Source: Frigidibacter sp. RF13 (lineage in GTDB: Bacteria > Pseudomonadota > Alphaproteobacteria > Rhodobacterales > Rhodobacteraceae). Taken from it: 64,000 nucleotides of DNA. Below the pieces are notes generated by a model. The model was not told the origin of the DNA. It saw only the letters and a program-made list of their open reading frames with translations, and did no database searches. This document shows positions 9,407 through 16,974 of this stretch, piece after piece. The DNA lies in contig NZ_JAPNUE010000001.1 of the NCBI RefSeq assembly GCF_026626305.1, positions 558,001 through 622,000 of the forward strand. The letters are read 5' to 3'. The position numbers were made by a program, and so were the translations under genes. Position 1 is the first letter of the stretch, and every line of letters starts with the position of its first letter.

Positions 9407-10101
9407 CACACCCCCACATAGGTCTGGAACTGCGGCGCGGCCACGGTCAGCGCCGTCGCCTCCGCCACCTCTGCCACTTTGCCCGCTGAAACGAAACCGA
9501 TCCGGTCTGCTACCGATAGCGCCACATCCACCCTCTGCTCGATCAGGATCGTCGCCACGCCCGTCGCCTTCAGATCGCGCACCGTGTCACGGATCAGCGC
9601 GATCATCGAGGGTTGCAGCCCTTCGGTCGGCTCGTCCAGCAGCAGCACCTTGGGTTCAAGGCAGAGCGCGCGGGCGATGGCAAGCATTTGCTGTTCGCCC
9701 CCGGACAATGTGCGGGAGACCTGTCCCAAGCGTTCGCGCAGACGCGGGAAGAGCGTCAGCACATGCTCACGCACCCGCGCGCCCCGTCCCCGGGTCATCA
9801 GCCCGACCTCCAGATTCTCCGCCACCGTCAGATCGCCGAAAAGCCGCCGCCCCTGCGGGACGAGGCCGACGCCGCGTTTAGGAACCTCGTGCGCGGGCAG
9901 CCTGGAAATGGCCTCTCCATCCAGCATCACCTCGCCGTCCGTGACCGGGATGAGCCCCATGATCGCCCTGAGAAGCGTGGTCTTGCCCGCGCCATTGCGG
10001 CCCATGAGGCAGAGAACCTCGCCTTCGCTCACCTCAAGCGAAAGCCCGCTCAGCACCTGCACCGGCCCGTAGCCTGCGTGGATGGCGCTGACCTTCAGCA
10101 T
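9406..10101 (-). CDS. LIV-type ABC transporter ATP-binding protein (LivF-like)
   Basis: This 231-residue ABC ATPase has Walker A GRNGAGKTTL, Q-loop VPQGRRLFGDLTV, signature LSGGEQQMLAIARAL and Walker B VLLLDEPTEGL, in the LivF pattern. The start MLKVSAIHAGYG at 10101 is preceded by AGGGAAG; the longer open frame has an unconvincing Pro/Arg-rich leader. It follows the LivG-like ATPase by 28 bases and overlaps hyuA. Together the pair energise the two permeases encoded upstream. Substrates of this class go well beyond branched-chain amino acids and include amides and urea. Confidence 0.9.
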   Translation of the reverse strand: MLKVSAIHAGYGPVQVLSGLSLEVSEGEVLCLMGRNGAGKTTLLRAIMGLIPVTDGEVMLDGEAISRLPAHEVPKRGVGLVPQGRRLFGDLTVAENLEVGLMTRGRGARVREHVLTLFPRLRERLGQVSRTLSGGEQQMLAIARALCLEPKVLLLDEPTEGLQPSMIALIRDTVRDLKATGVATILIEQRVDVALSVADRIGFVSAGKVAEVAEATALTVAAPQFQTYVGV

Positions 10102-10129
10102 GCCCGCTTCCCTGCCCGCTCGACACGCC

Positions 10130-10849
10130 TCATGCCTGCCCCCCGAGATAGGCGGCCTGAACGGCGGCATTCGCCCGGATCTCCTCGGGCGTGCCGGTCG
10201 ACAGCACCTGGCCGAAGTTCAGGACAGTGATCCTGTGGGCAAGGTCCATCACCACATCCATGTTATGCTCGATCAGCAGCACCGTCCGCTCCGGCACCAG
10301 CCCTTCGATCAGCCGCTTGAAGTTCTCGATTTCGCCGATCGCCAGCCCCTGCGTTGGCTCATCAAGGATCAGAAGCCGGGGATTGAGGGCGAGACCCATG
10401 GCAATTTCCAACAGTCGCTGATGACCGTACGAGAGCGTCCCGGCGACCTCGTCCGCGCAGTCGGCCAGACCGACGCGTTCGAGCGCAGCGCTTGTCTCGC
10501 GGACAAGCCGCTTCGAGACGCCTCTGCCCTGCACCGCCAGCGCCACATTGTCGAAGGTCGTAAGGTTCGCAAAGACCTGGGTGATCTGGAACGTATAGGC
10601 GATGCCCTGCCGGACGCGGGCATGGGCGGGCAGGCGCGTGATGTCACGTCCTTCGAAGCGGACCGTGCCGGATTGCGCGGGCGTCCGGCCCGACAGAAGG
10701 CTCACGAAGGTCGTCTTGCCCGCGCCGTTCGGCCCGATCAGCGCATGAATCTCGCCCCGGGCCAGATCGAGATCCACCCCGTCGACCGCCTTCAGCCCGC
10801 CGAAATGCCGGGTCAGGCCGCGCGCTTCGAGAAGGGTCACGGCAGCCAT
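10130..10849 (-). CDS. LIV-type ABC transporter ATP-binding protein (LivG-like)
   Basis: This 239-residue ABC ATPase has the LivG pattern: [14 protein letters not shown] at the start, Walker [11 protein letters not shown], signature [15 protein letters not shown], Walker [12 protein letters not shown], and the family-typical [21 protein letters not shown] near the C-terminus. It sits on the cytoplasmic face of the importer and partners the LivF-like ATPase. Its start overlaps the end of the LivM-like permease gene by 13 bases, so the two are probably translationally coupled. Confidence 0.91.
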   Translation of the reverse strand: MAAVTLLEARGLTRHFGGLKAVDGVDLDLARGEIHALIGPNGAGKTTFVSLLSGRTPAQSGTVRFEGRDITRLPAHARVRQGIAYTFQITQVFANLTTFDNVALAVQGRGVSKRLVRETSAALERVGLADCADEVAGTLSYGHQRLLEIAMGLALNPRLLILDEPTQGLAIGEIENFKRLIEGLVPERTVLLIEHNMDVVMDLAHRITVLNFGQVLSTGTPEEIRANAAVQAAYLGGQA

Positions 10850-11787
10850 GCCCGCCCCTCCTTGCCCAGACGGTCGCGGAGCGCGCCGAGCGCGCCCTTC
10901 GGCGCGAAAAGAACAAGCGCCACCAAGGCCACGCCCACCACCAGAAGTGTGGCGGAGGTAATTACCGACGCATAGTCGATCAGGTAGAACATCAGAAGGC
11001 AGCCAAGGAACGGCCCGGCAACGGTGCCTGCGCCACCGAGAAGGACCCAGAGCATCGGCAGGATCGAATATTGCACGCCGGCAAGCGAGGCACCCGCATA
11101 GCCGAACATCAGCGCATAAGCCGCCCCTGCCGCCCCGGAATAAAGACCCGAGAGCGTCAGCGCAGCGAGTTTGACGGTAAACGGATTGTAGCCGAGCATC
11201 CGCGCCCGCTCCTCATTCTCGCGCATCGCCACCATCACCCGGCCGAAGGGCGAGCGGACAAGGTGCAGGCAGGCAAGCAGTCCCAGCACAAAGAGGAGGA
11301 GCGCGGCAAGGTAGCGCGTCGCGCCGTCGGAAAGATCGAGGCCCATGATCCGGCGCAAGGGTTGGGCGATGACGATCCCCTCGTCGCCACGCGTCCAGCG
11401 GCCGAGGTAGAGAATGGTCAGATAGCCCGCCTGCGCGAACATCAGGGTGACGATCATGAAGGAGACGCCGCGCGTCCGAAGTGCCAGCAGCCCGACAGCC
11501 GCCGCCAGCACAGTGGCGGCGACAAGGCCCGCCGCCAGTGCCGGTCCGCCCGTCCAGCCCCAGAGCGTCAGGGGCATCGCCGCGCCATAAAGCCCGGCCG
11601 CGAAGAAGAGCGCGTGGCCGAGTGACAGCATGCCGGTATAGCCGAAGGCGATGTTGTAGCCCATCGCATAGACCGACAGGACCAACACTTTCGCGACCGC
11701 ATCGTGATGGTAGGCGGGTAGCATCCAGTGCGCGGCCATAAGCACGGCCACGAGCCCGAGATGGGAAAGAAGCGCGCGGTCCCTCAT
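10837..11787 (-). CDS. LIV-type ABC transporter permease (LivM-like)
   Basis: This 316-residue polytopic membrane protein has the LivM signature YNIAFGYTGMLSLGHALFFA and about eight to ten hydrophobic spans. The real start is the ATG at 11787 (MRDRALLSHLGL), which overlaps the LivH-like stop as ATGA; the open frame continues upstream only as an out-of-frame shadow of the LivH gene. The C-terminal end is basic ([14 protein letters not shown]). It forms the translocation path with the LivH-like subunit. Confidence 0.9.
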   Translation of the reverse strand: MRDRALLSHLGLVAVLMAAHWMLPAYHHDAVAKVLVLSVYAMGYNIAFGYTGMLSLGHALFFAAGLYGAAMPLTLWGWTGGPALAAGLVAATVLAAAVGLLALRTRGVSFMIVTLMFAQAGYLTILYLGRWTRGDEGIVIAQPLRRIMGLDLSDGATRYLAALLLFVLGLLACLHLVRSPFGRVMVAMRENEERARMLGYNPFTVKLAALTLSGLYSGAAGAAYALMFGYAGASLAGVQYSILPMLWVLLGGAGTVAGPFLGCLLMFYLIDYASVITSATLLVVGVALVALVLFAPKGALGALRDRLGKEGRAWLP

Positions 11788-12671
11788 GCGGTGCGCCTGC
11801 CGAAAAGGCCCTCGGGCCGGAAGACGAGGACGAGTGCCACCAGAAGCGTGGCAACGATCTTGGCGAAGGTCGGCGGAAAGAAGAAGGCGGTGGAGAGAAG
11901 CCCGTCGAGAAGCCCGATCAGCAGGGCTGCGATCAAAGTGCCCCTGAGAGAGCCGAGACCGCCGAGGATGACCACGATGAACGAGAGAAGCAGCGGATCG
12001 CCGCCCATCAGGTAATGTGCCTGCTGGATCGGCACGACCAGAACCGCCGCAATCGCAGCCAGGCCCGCACCGATGCCGAACGTCATCGCGTAAACCCGGT
12101 CGACATTGATGCCGAAAGCCTTGGCGGTGGTTCGGTCGATCTGGGTCGCACGCATCACGAGGCCTATCTTCGTCCTTGTGATCAGGAGCCACACGAGAAG
12201 CAGCAGCACCCCCGCGGCGAGGATCACGAACAGCTTGTAACCGGAATATCCGAACCATGGCAGCTGGACGCGGAAGTTGAAAGGCGGCGCTACGGGACGC
12301 GCGTTCGGGCCGAAGAAACTCAGCGCCGCCTGCTGGAAGATGTAGAGAAGCCCGATGGTGGCGACGATGGTCGCCTCGGGCTCATAGTGCAACCGTTTCA
12401 GGATCAGCACATCGGCCAGCACCGCCACGCCCGCAACAACAAGCGGGCAGACCACCATCGCAAGAAGGAAAGCCAGAAGCGGCGCGTCGGGAAACCATTG
12501 GCTGACGAACCAGGCAAGGACCGCCCCCAGCATGAAGAACTCGCCATGCGCGACATTCACCACGCGCATGATGCCGAAGGTCAGCGAAAGGCCGACAGCA
12601 GTCAGCGCCAGAACGGCGGCCGTCACCGCGCCTTCCAGGATCGCCAGCAAAAGAAGCGGTCCGAACCCCAT
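11784..12671 (-). CDS. LIV-type ABC transporter permease (LivH-like)
   Basis: This 295-residue permease has the LivH hallmarks GLSLTFGIMRVVNVAHGEFFMLGA and GLGSLRGTLIAALLIGLL, with about eight hydrophobic spans. It is the first membrane subunit after the binding protein and is separated from it by about 50 bases holding a GC-rich hairpin. It pairs with the LivM-like subunit. Confidence 0.91.
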   Translation of the reverse strand: MGFGPLLLLAILEGAVTAAVLALTAVGLSLTFGIMRVVNVAHGEFFMLGAVLAWFVSQWFPDAPLLAFLLAMVVCPLVVAGVAVLADVLILKRLHYEPEATIVATIGLLYIFQQAALSFFGPNARPVAPPFNFRVQLPWFGYSGYKLFVILAAGVLLLLVWLLITRTKIGLVMRATQIDRTTAKAFGINVDRVYAMTFGIGAGLAAIAAVLVVPIQQAHYLMGGDPLLLSFIVVILGGLGSLRGTLIAALLIGLLDGLLSTAFFFPPTFAKIVATLLVALVLVFRPEGLFGRRTA

Positions 12672-12692
12672 CTGTCCCTCTCGGTGTTCGGA

Positions 12693-12712
12693 CGGGGGCT
12701 ATGACGCCCCCG
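12693..12712 (-). terminator. Intercistronic GC hairpin after the binding-protein gene
   Basis: A perfect 7-bp stem (CGGGGGC/GCCCCCG) with a six-base loop lies between the binding-protein stop (12722) and the LivH-like start (12671). There is no T-run, so it is more likely an mRNA-stabilising or attenuating hairpin that keeps binding-protein mRNA in excess than a full terminator. Confidence 0.5.
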
Positions 12713-12721
12713 CCCCACTTG

Positions 12722-14002
12722 TCAGAAGCTTTGCGAGGTGTAGTCGACCTCGTCGGGATACATCCCATCCTCGACCGAGGTCTTGTGCGCGACCACCAGC
12801 TTGCCGCCCTCGACCTTGGTGATGTTCTGGATGCCGAAGGCCTGGTGGGTCTTGCCGTTGAAGGTCTTGGCCCCCTGCGGGTGATCCTCGCCCTCGTCGA
12901 ACCCGGTCATCGCCTCGATGGCTTCCACGAGCTTCTGGCGGTCGGCGGCCCCGGTGTAGCCCGCAGCCTCCATCCCCGCCTTGATGACCGACAAGGTCTC
13001 CCAGACCGAGAACATGTGGCTGTAAGTCGCCACATCGGCAGCGTCCGAGGCCGAAGCGCCATTGTCATCGACGCCCACGGCCGCCCGATAGGCCGTTTCG
13101 GCATCCGAGGCATCGGCCTGCTTGTAGCGCGGATGGGCTTCCCAGAAGTGCGAACCGTCGAGGAATTCGAGGCCCGAGGAATTGATATCCACCGCTTCCA
13201 GCGAGTCGATGAAGCCGAAAAGCTGCGGCCGGGCGCCCGAGCCATAGAACTCGCCCAGTTCCTTCACGAAGGTCAGGACGGCCGGGCCCACCATCACATG
13301 ATAGATCACCTCGGTCTCCGCCGGGATCTGCGGGAAATAGCGGGTGAAGGAAGTCTCGGTCGGCGGGATCGCGATCTGCGCGATGACCTCGCCGCCCTGC
13401 GCGGCGCAGGCTGCAGTGAAATAGTCGCGGTGATCATGGCCGAAGGCGAAGTCGGGGAAGATCATCGTGACCTTCTTGCCGAGGTTCGAGGTCACGAAGG
13501 GCGCCATCGCCTGCACCTGGCTCTTCACATCGGTGATGCCCGGCTGCAGCGTCCAGCGGTTCAACATGCCCGAGGCGACATGGTGGCCCTCGGAACAGAC
13601 GAGATAGGGCACCTTCAGTTCCGCCGCACGCGGCGCGGTGCCGATCACGACGTGAGAGAAAAGCGCACCAAAGACGAGATCGCAGTTCGATTGCGTGGCG
13701 AGCTTGCCGAACACCTCGGCGCCGCGCGCCGGGTCGGTGCCGTCATCCTCGAAGAGGATCTCGACCGGCCGCCCGCCAATGCCGCCCGCCGCATTCATGC
13801 GGGCGAGCGCCGCGGTCGCGGTGCGCTCGTACCAGCGGCCATAGGCCGCGCCGATCCCGGTCCGGTGCAGCTGGAAACCAAGCCGGATCGGCTCGGACGA
13901 CTGGGCATTCGTATAGCCCGGGAAGAAGCTTGCCGCCGTGGCGGCGCCCATACCCGCAAGCACGCTGCGGCGGGTGGGCGTGAGGGTCAGTCCTTTGGTC
14001 AT
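12722..14002 (-). CDS. LIV-type ABC transporter substrate-binding protein
   Basis: This 426-residue periplasmic protein of the Peripla_BP_6 family starts with a twin-arginine-like signal (TPTRRSVLAGMGAATAASFF). The mature part contains IRLGFQLHRTGIGAAYG, the NAAGGIGGRPVEILFEDDGTDP segment typical of LivK/AmiC/UrtA-type proteins, and a C-terminal domain with GFDEGEDHPQGAKTFNGKTHQ. That last feature is closer to urea/amide-type binders than to classical LivK. The start is ATG 14002; the open frame extends far upstream only as shadow sequence. It leads the seven-gene transporter-hyuAB operon. Ligand unknown. Confidence 0.87.
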   Translation of the reverse strand: MTKGLTLTPTRRSVLAGMGAATAASFFPGYTNAQSSEPIRLGFQLHRTGIGAAYGRWYERTATAALARMNAAGGIGGRPVEILFEDDGTDPARGAEVFGKLATQSNCDLVFGALFSHVVIGTAPRAAELKVPYLVCSEGHHVASGMLNRWTLQPGITDVKSQVQAMAPFVTSNLGKKVTMIFPDFAFGHDHRDYFTAACAAQGGEVIAQIAIPPTETSFTRYFPQIPAETEVIYHVMVGPAVLTFVKELGEFYGSGARPQLFGFIDSLEAVDINSSGLEFLDGSHFWEAHPRYKQADASDAETAYRAAVGVDDNGASASDAADVATYSHMFSVWETLSVIKAGMEAAGYTGAADRQKLVEAIEAMTGFDEGEDHPQGAKTFNGKTHQAFGIQNITKVEGGKLVVAHKTSVEDGMYPDEVDYTSQSF

Positions 14003-14061
14003 GTCCGTCTCCTCTCTGTTGGGACGCGGGTCTTCTGCCCGCGCCAGTCTTCCGGTTTGCG

Positions 14062-14073
14062 TGTATGCATACA
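14062..14073. promoter_or_regulatory. Perfect palindrome upstream of the LIV-type operon
   Basis: TGTATGCATACA is a perfect 12-bp palindrome 60 bases upstream of the binding-protein start, next to an AT-rich stretch (14074-14090) that stands out in this GC-rich DNA. Its TGTAT..ATACA arms resemble operators of GntR-family (FCD) repressors. No GntR gene is in the window, so the assignment is inference. Confidence 0.4.
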
Positions 14074-14088
14074 AAAAACCTTTATAAA

Positions 14089-15471
14089 TCAACCAATTGC
14101 GGGCGCCGCCAATAGCCACAGGCCGAAGCAGGTGTAAAGCACCATCAGAAGCGTCAGCGGCAATTCCTGCCAGGGGGTCAGCCTCAACCCCGCTGCGGCG
14201 ACGATCCGTTGACCCAAGAGAACCGCCACCAGATGCGCGCCAAGGATGATCGCGAACTGCGCCGCCCAGATCGCCCAGACCGCGCCCCGGTCCGTCAGGA
14301 AACCGAAACCGACCCAATGCGGCCCGAGGCCCAGCAGGTCGTCGCCGCGCGCCAGCGGATCGGAAAGGGCGGCAATCGCATACTGGCCCTGGGTCAGAAG
14401 CGCGGTCAGGTAATGCGCCACGTGATAACCCGCCGCGATCGGCAGGAAGGACAGCGCAAGCGGCCCGACGAGGTCCGCAGACCGCGCCCCTGGCCCGGCA
14501 GACCGCAAGACCAGCCGGATGACCCCGACGACCAGCCCCGCCATGAGCCCCCATGTGGCCAAAAGGCCCAGCGTGTTGACGCCCATCGCGGCGGACCGGC
14601 CTGGATAATCGAGCGGGTTGAACCCGATGGCGGCGACCCACAGGAAGGTTTCATGCAGCCCGTCGAAACTGACCGAGGCGATCATCAGCATCAGGAAAGC
14701 CATGGCCGAGACGGACAGCGGTGGCAACGCCATGACCTGTGCACCCGGCGGCCCGACCATCACCGCGACGCGGCGATCGCCGCCCTCCGCCCAAAACGGC
14801 GCGATCCGCGCGATATTGGTGAAGAAGACGGTCAGGAACTCGCCCTCAGCCAACCAGTCCTCGCCCTCGGCCACAGCTAGCAGGAAGATCGCCAGCCAAT
14901 AGGCGGCGACGATCACCGCAAGTTCGGCAGGATCGTCGGGCGAAAGCGAGACGATCTCGAACCAGGCGAAGGCCAGCAGCCCGGCCACGGCGGGCCATTG
15001 GCCAAGGCGGCCAAGACCGATGCTACCCTTGCGGCCCAGAAGCGCGCGCAGACTGCGGACCGGGCCGGTCCAGGGGTCGAGATGGCGCCAGAGATTGCCG
15101 AAAAGCGCCTGCACGAGGGTGACGCCGACCCAGAGCACGGTCCAGACCCAGAGCGACAGCGGGTTTGCATAAGGATCGCGGGTTCCGAAAAGGCCCGCGA
15201 CGATCAGCAGGAACAGCAAGGCAGCCGACAGCCAGCTTGTGACTCCATCGGGAAGAAGCCGGGGCCGGGTGAAAAGGCGCCGCGCCGCGAAGGCTGGGAC
15301 CCGGCCGCTCAGTCCGGCAAGAAGCGCGGTCAGCGCGACGACTGCCCCCGCCCCCCAGACGAACTGTTTGGTGGGCAGGGTCATCAGCACCGCGCGCTGC
15401 GAGGCATGCGCAAGCGCCACCCCAGGGGCAAGCGCGAACAGTGTTGCCGATGCCGCAGCCCTTGCACTCAC
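14089..15471 (-). CDS. Polytopic membrane protein of unknown function
   Basis: This 460-residue protein starts with a signal-like segment ending ...VALAHASQ, followed by about ten to eleven hydrophobic spans and short loops containing the GNLWRHLDPW and GLHETFLWVAAIGFNPLDYPG motifs. I recognise no transport or catalytic family with confidence; it faintly resembles membrane proteins annotated as fenitrothion hydrolase-like, a weak comparison from memory. The start is GTG in a GTGA overlap with the DUF1185 gene, so it is the last member of the six-gene hydroxylase/reductase operon. A role in moving a substrate or product across the membrane is a guess from position. Confidence 0.72.
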   Translation of the reverse strand: MSARAAASATLFALAPGVALAHASQRAVLMTLPTKQFVWGAGAVVALTALLAGLSGRVPAFAARRLFTRPRLLPDGVTSWLSAALLFLLIVAGLFGTRDPYANPLSLWVWTVLWVGVTLVQALFGNLWRHLDPWTGPVRSLRALLGRKGSIGLGRLGQWPAVAGLLAFAWFEIVSLSPDDPAELAVIVAAYWLAIFLLAVAEGEDWLAEGEFLTVFFTNIARIAPFWAEGGDRRVAVMVGPPGAQVMALPPLSVSAMAFLMLMIASVSFDGLHETFLWVAAIGFNPLDYPGRSAAMGVNTLGLLATWGLMAGLVVGVIRLVLRSAGPGARSADLVGPLALSFLPIAAGYHVAHYLTALLTQGQYAIAALSDPLARGDDLLGLGPHWVGFGFLTDRGAVWAIWAAQFAIILGAHLVAVLLGQRIVAAAGLRLTPWQELPLTLLMVLYTCFGLWLLAAPAIG

Positions 15472-16049
15472 CGCAACCCGTCCTCGCCCTTGACCTGCGA
15501 CAGTTCCAGCCCGCCCATCCGCGAATGGATGCGCGCGCCCTTCGCCATCGCAAGGACGAAAAGGATCTCGTCCGCGCGCGGCCCGTCCGGCATCGACACC
15601 GTGATCGCATCGAAATGGCCGCGCACATAGGCGGCATTGATATGGCCAAGGGGAACATCAAGCGTCGCACCCATCGCGCCCACTTTCATCGCTGAGGGCA
15701 CGATCGCCCGGCTTTCGCCCAGCCGCTCGCGCATCGCATAGCCCCCGGGCGCATGCCAGAGCGCACCATGCTCGGCTTCGCCGCTGGCACCGACCAGCGC
15801 ACCCTTGCCATAGGCGTCGATCCCTTTCCGCCCGCCCAGCGCGGCGATCAGCCGGTCGGTCATCATCAGGCCAAGCGGCTTGAGAATTTCCATCGCCGGC
15901 TGCAGATCGGGCTCGTAGCGCCCCGCGAACGGATTGGCACAGAGCGCGAGGATCGCGGCACGGCTGCGCGGCGGATCCGCGCGCGGGCCTCCGTCATGAT
16001 GGATCTCGTCAATGACGATCGTGAGTTTGCGCAAGGTGAAATCAGACAA
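15468..16049 (-). CDS. DUF1185 ('amino acid synthesis') family protein
   Basis: This 193-residue protein matches the DUF1185/AA_synth family, whose members sit in catabolic operons and have no established reaction. Visible conserved parts are IDEIHHDGGP near the start, NPFAGRYEPDL, GKGALVGASGEAEHGALWH and RADEILFVLAMAKGARIHSR. The start is an unusual TTG at 16049, well supported by an AAAGGAG site seven bases upstream; it overlaps the UPF0280 stop by eight bases. There is no signal peptide, so it should be cytoplasmic. Its function in heterocycle breakdown is inferred from the operon only. Confidence 0.8.
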   Translation of the reverse strand: MSDFTLRKLTIVIDEIHHDGGPRADPPRSRAAILALCANPFAGRYEPDLQPAMEILKPLGLMMTDRLIAALGGRKGIDAYGKGALVGASGEAEHGALWHAPGGYAMRERLGESRAIVPSAMKVGAMGATLDVPLGHINAAYVRGHFDAITVSMPDGPRADEILFVLAMAKGARIHSRMGGLELSQVKGEDGLR

Positions 16050-16974
16050 GGCTCGGCTCCTTTCGGGCTGGGGTTTCGCCGCCTTTGGCGGCGACCCGCC
16101 GGGGAGGGCGCTGCCCTCCCCGGACCCCTCCCGGGATATTTGTGAACGAAAGAGTGGGGGACATGGAAGAGTTGAGGGTTCTCACCTGCCCCTGAAGACA
16201 GAGCGCCGCGGCGACGATCAGCCCCCGGTCCATGGCGGCAGCGCCACAGCGAAGGCCATTCTCCAGAGCCGCAGCGCATTCGTGCGGTGAAAGCAGACCG
16301 ACGCCGGTCGTGACAAGCCGGGTACCGAGATCGCTGTCGGACTTGATCTCCACAGCCGGGCGGCGGGTGATGGCAGGATGGCCGGGCAGCTCAACCGCAT
16401 TGGCGATGATCGTTGCTGCGGCGTCGGCCATTGCGGCGGTTGGGGCGAGGATGGTTGCCGCATCGGCGATGCCGAGCGAGAAGGAGCGGCCGCGCCAGCC
16501 GGACGTCGCGATGCCACGCACCGGATCGTCGTGGCAGATCGTAACGCGGTCTGGCAGACCGGCGCGGCCGGCGATGGCGGCGGTGAGGCTTTGGCCCGGC
16601 GTGAGGTAAAGCGCGATGTCGCCGCCATTGTTCACATAGGCTTTGGTGATCCCCGGCCCGGCGAGTGCGGCAAGCACCCGGTCGGCGACCGCGCCCGCGA
16701 CGGCGGCCATCGGCGTGATGAAGGTGGGGCGGAAAGGCCGGACGGCATCAGCCATCGCGCGGGCGGTTGGCCCCATCACCGGGCGGTCATCGGCGGCTCG
16801 CAGTGCCTCGCGTTCGGCGACCAGCTCGTCGAGCAACGGCTGGAAGCAGGCCCAGGCCCGAGCATAAGCGGCGCGAATCGTGTCTTCTGGTCCCCAGGCC
16901 TCGACGATCAGGTCCATTGGCCCGTGCTGCAGATGCAGGCGCCCGTCGGGCAAAAGGCGGGCCACGGCGGTCAT
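16042..16974 (-). CDS. UPF0280 family protein with ApbE-like features
   Basis: This 310-residue cytoplasmic protein belongs to UPF0280, a family related in fold to the ApbE flavin transferases. ApbE-like landmarks are visible: AYVNNGGDIALYL near residue 165 (the GGD flavin-site motif), GIATSGWRG near 205, and MADAAATIIANAV near 235, where ApbE has its metal-binding ADA-AT segment. It is coupled by four-base overlap to the 6-hydroxynicotinate reductase-like gene, which suggests a flavin-loading role (see findings). The last 36 or so residues are encoded by a palindromic repeat (16077-16150), so the present C-terminus is probably not ancestral; the family is usually about 240-290 residues. Confidence 0.82.
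   Translation of the reverse strand: MTAVARLLPDGRLHLQHGPMDLIVEAWGPEDTIRAAYARAWACFQPLLDELVAEREALRAADDRPVMGPTARAMADAVRPFRPTFITPMAAVAGAVADRVLAALAGPGITKAYVNNGGDIALYLTPGQSLTAAIAGRAGLPDRVTICHDDPVRGIATSGWRGRSFSLGIADAATILAPTAAMADAAATIIANAVELPGHPAITRRPAVEIKSDSDLGTRLVTTGVGLLSPHECAAALENGLRCGAAAMDRGLIVAAALCLQGQVRTLNSSMSPTLSFTNIPGGVRGGQRPPRRVAAKGGETPARKEPSLV
16077..16150. repeat. GC-rich palindromic repeat, copy 2, inside the 3' end of the UPF0280 gene
   Basis: It has the same plan as the copy at 5598-5690. A 7-bp stem CGCCGCC/GGCGGCG with loop TTT (16077-16093) is followed by a perfect 11-bp stem, CCGGGGAGGGC/GCCCTCCCCGG, with loop GCT (16099-16123), then ACCCCTCCCGGGATATTT. The repeat is translated as the C-terminal tail of the UPF0280 protein. 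Confidence 0.78.

Noticed and set aside
14003..14641. N-terminal extension of the LIV-type binding protein frame
   Set aside because: A clear signal peptide begins at 14002. The extension overlaps the membrane-protein gene in another frame.
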